From the NCBI GenBank assembly GCA_002500135.1, contig DLSM01000005.1:1-14687 (forward strand): DNA of 14,687 nucleotides, in the 5' to 3' direction. The position numbers and the translations under genes are program-made. The notes under the pieces are model-generated. The model was not told the DNA's origin. It did no database searches and was given only the letters and a program-made list of their open reading frames with translations. Shown here piece after piece: positions 13,827 through 14,687 of this stretch (within the stretch, counting starts at the first letter, position 1; every line of letters starts with the position of its first letter). Origin of the DNA: Christensenella sp. UBA7862 (GTDB lineage Bacteria; Bacillota; Clostridia; Christensenellales; UBA1242).

Positions 13827-14687
13827 TCACGCCGTTGTGTAAATATCAACACATGCAGAGCCTTTCATTATAAAAGTATAAACTCCATTGACACTGGATA
13901 TTTCTTGTCCTCCAATAACAACTTTTATTAACCTTTTATCATTATAAATATTGATGTTAGATAGAGTTATTTGTGTTCCGTAAGGGAAAATTTCCGCATT
14001 ACAATCCCAATTTTCATTAGAAATGTTTGTCCCACTTGCATATGTTATGCCGTCCTTTGTAAAAGAAATATTACATGTCCCAATTGAATGATGCTCTGAA
14101 CCATTTGCCTCAAAAAAACTTAAATTACTTGAGCCAAATATCATCTTCCAAGTTGCGGTCAAGGTATGATTATTTTGCGTGGTGTTTTGTGTAGCAGAAG
14201 TTATTATATAAGGCTCATACAATGTTTTATTCCCTTCTTCAAGCATTGGATAAATTTGCAAATTATTATATGTTTTGCCCTTAATAGCCTGCAAATACAC
14301 AAGTATTTCAGTTTCATTGCCAAGCACAGTGTAAGAGTCTTGAATAAACTTCTCTGTTCCGTCATCATATTTGACATCAAAAGCATTATGCACACTTTCG
14401 CTAGAATGAAAATAGTATGTTTTACCTACTGTTACATTTCTAATAATATTTGGAGCATTAGAACCAAGCGTATTTGCCCAATTAGTTGTGGATGCAGTTC
14501 CATTTATAGTAATGCAATTATTATTTTGTAATGTGTAGGTGACACCATAAATACTATATGAGTTTGAAGATTCTGTAAAAAAATCACTTGCAGAAACCAT
14601 ATTCTTGCCATGCCAACCTTTGAATGTGTAACCTTCCCTTGTAGGGACGGGTAAATCACCGTATAAATCGCCTAATTTAACGGTCTT
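13827..14687 (-). CDS. Surface protein with Flg_new repeat and inserted jelly-roll-like domain, C-terminal fragment
   Basis: The frame is open to the right edge, so the start lies outside the window; the internal ATG at 14600 is not the start. The visible 286 residues begin with KTVKLGDLYGDLPVPTREG and YTFKGW (1-25), the second half of a Listeria-Bacteroides (Flg_new) repeat. Residues about 27-160 look like the carbohydrate-binding or jelly-roll-like domain seen in phage tail and clostridial surface proteins (GKNMVS, GVTYT, ITINGTAS, YPMLEEGNKTLYEPY). Residues about 161-181 (SATQNTTQNNHTLTATWK) match the usual end of an Flg_new repeat, so the domain appears inserted into one repeat unit. A C-terminal region ends in GVYTFIMKGSACVDIYTT, a beta-sandwich-type ending. 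No LPXTG sorting signal or anchor is visible. Location outside the cell and an adhesive role are inferred. Confidence 0.8.
   Translation of the reverse strand, partial: KTVKLGDLYGDLPVPTREGYTFKGWHGKNMVSASDFFTESSNSYSIYGVTYTLQNNNCITINGTASTTNWANTLGSNAPNIIRNVTVGKTYYFHSSESVHNAFDVKYDDGTEKFIQDSYTVLGNETEILVYLQAIKGKTYNNLQIYPMLEEGNKTLYEPYIITSATQNTTQNNHTLTATWKMIFGSSNLSFFEANGSEHHSIGTCNISFTKDGITYASGTNISNENWDCNAEIFPYGTQITLSNINIYNDKRLIKVVIGGQEISSVNGVYTFIMKGSACVDIYTTA

Overview
The window is an AT-rich bacterial fragment dominated by one leftward (minus-strand) division and cell-wall (dcw) cluster. The gene set and order, a PASTA-bearing SpoVD-like penicillin-binding protein, a MurE with a DNPR motif (meso-diaminopimelate type), strong AGGAGG-like ribosome sites and CCA-encoded tRNAs point to a Gram-positive-type Bacillota, probably a gut-type Clostridia lineage; the lineage is inference. 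Both ends of the window cut through genes of the same surface-protein type (Listeria-Bacteroides/Flg_new repeats), so the fragment may be an assembly contig that broke at repetitive surface genes.

Layout, left to right. 1-174: N-terminal 58 codons of a secreted repeat protein (minus), ending in a run of C at the window edge, with a near-consensus promoter at 210-238. 429-851: divergent plus-strand tRNA operon, Gly(GCC)-Val(TAC)-Cys(GCA)-Leu(TAA), with promoter and terminator. 891-1188: non-coding stretch between convergent transcripts, holding a mosaic of small hairpins punctuated by TGATATT. 1189-1351: terminator and an unannotated 28-residue Cys-rich peptide gene, the last cistron of the dcw run. 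1415-12772 (minus; transcription order is the reverse of the coordinates): mraZ, rsmH, an ftsL-position membrane protein, ftsI/spoVD, murE, mraY, murD, ftsW, murA, ftsQ. 12800-12845: mraZ promoter with three MraZ boxes. 12981-13723: terminator and a calcineurin-like phosphoesterase gene with its own promoter. 13827-14687: C-terminal 286 residues of a second, or the same type of, repeat surface protein whose start lies outside the window.

How it works together. MraZ and RsmH head the operon; MurA makes the committed UDP-GlcNAc-enolpyruvate, MurD and MurE add D-Glu and the diamino acid, MraY loads the precursor on undecaprenyl phosphate, and FtsW plus FtsI polymerise and crosslink septal peptidoglycan under the FtsL/FtsQ divisome scaffold. 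The cluster lacks murF, murG, murC, murB, ftsA and ftsZ, which must lie elsewhere. I found no clear mobile element, CRISPR array or defence system. The most unusual points are the Cys-rich peptide gene, the absence of any ATG/GTG/TTG at the well-placed ribosome site of ftsI (an ATC sits there instead), the atypical FtsL, the intergenic hairpin mosaic, and the nested domain layout of the right-hand surface protein.
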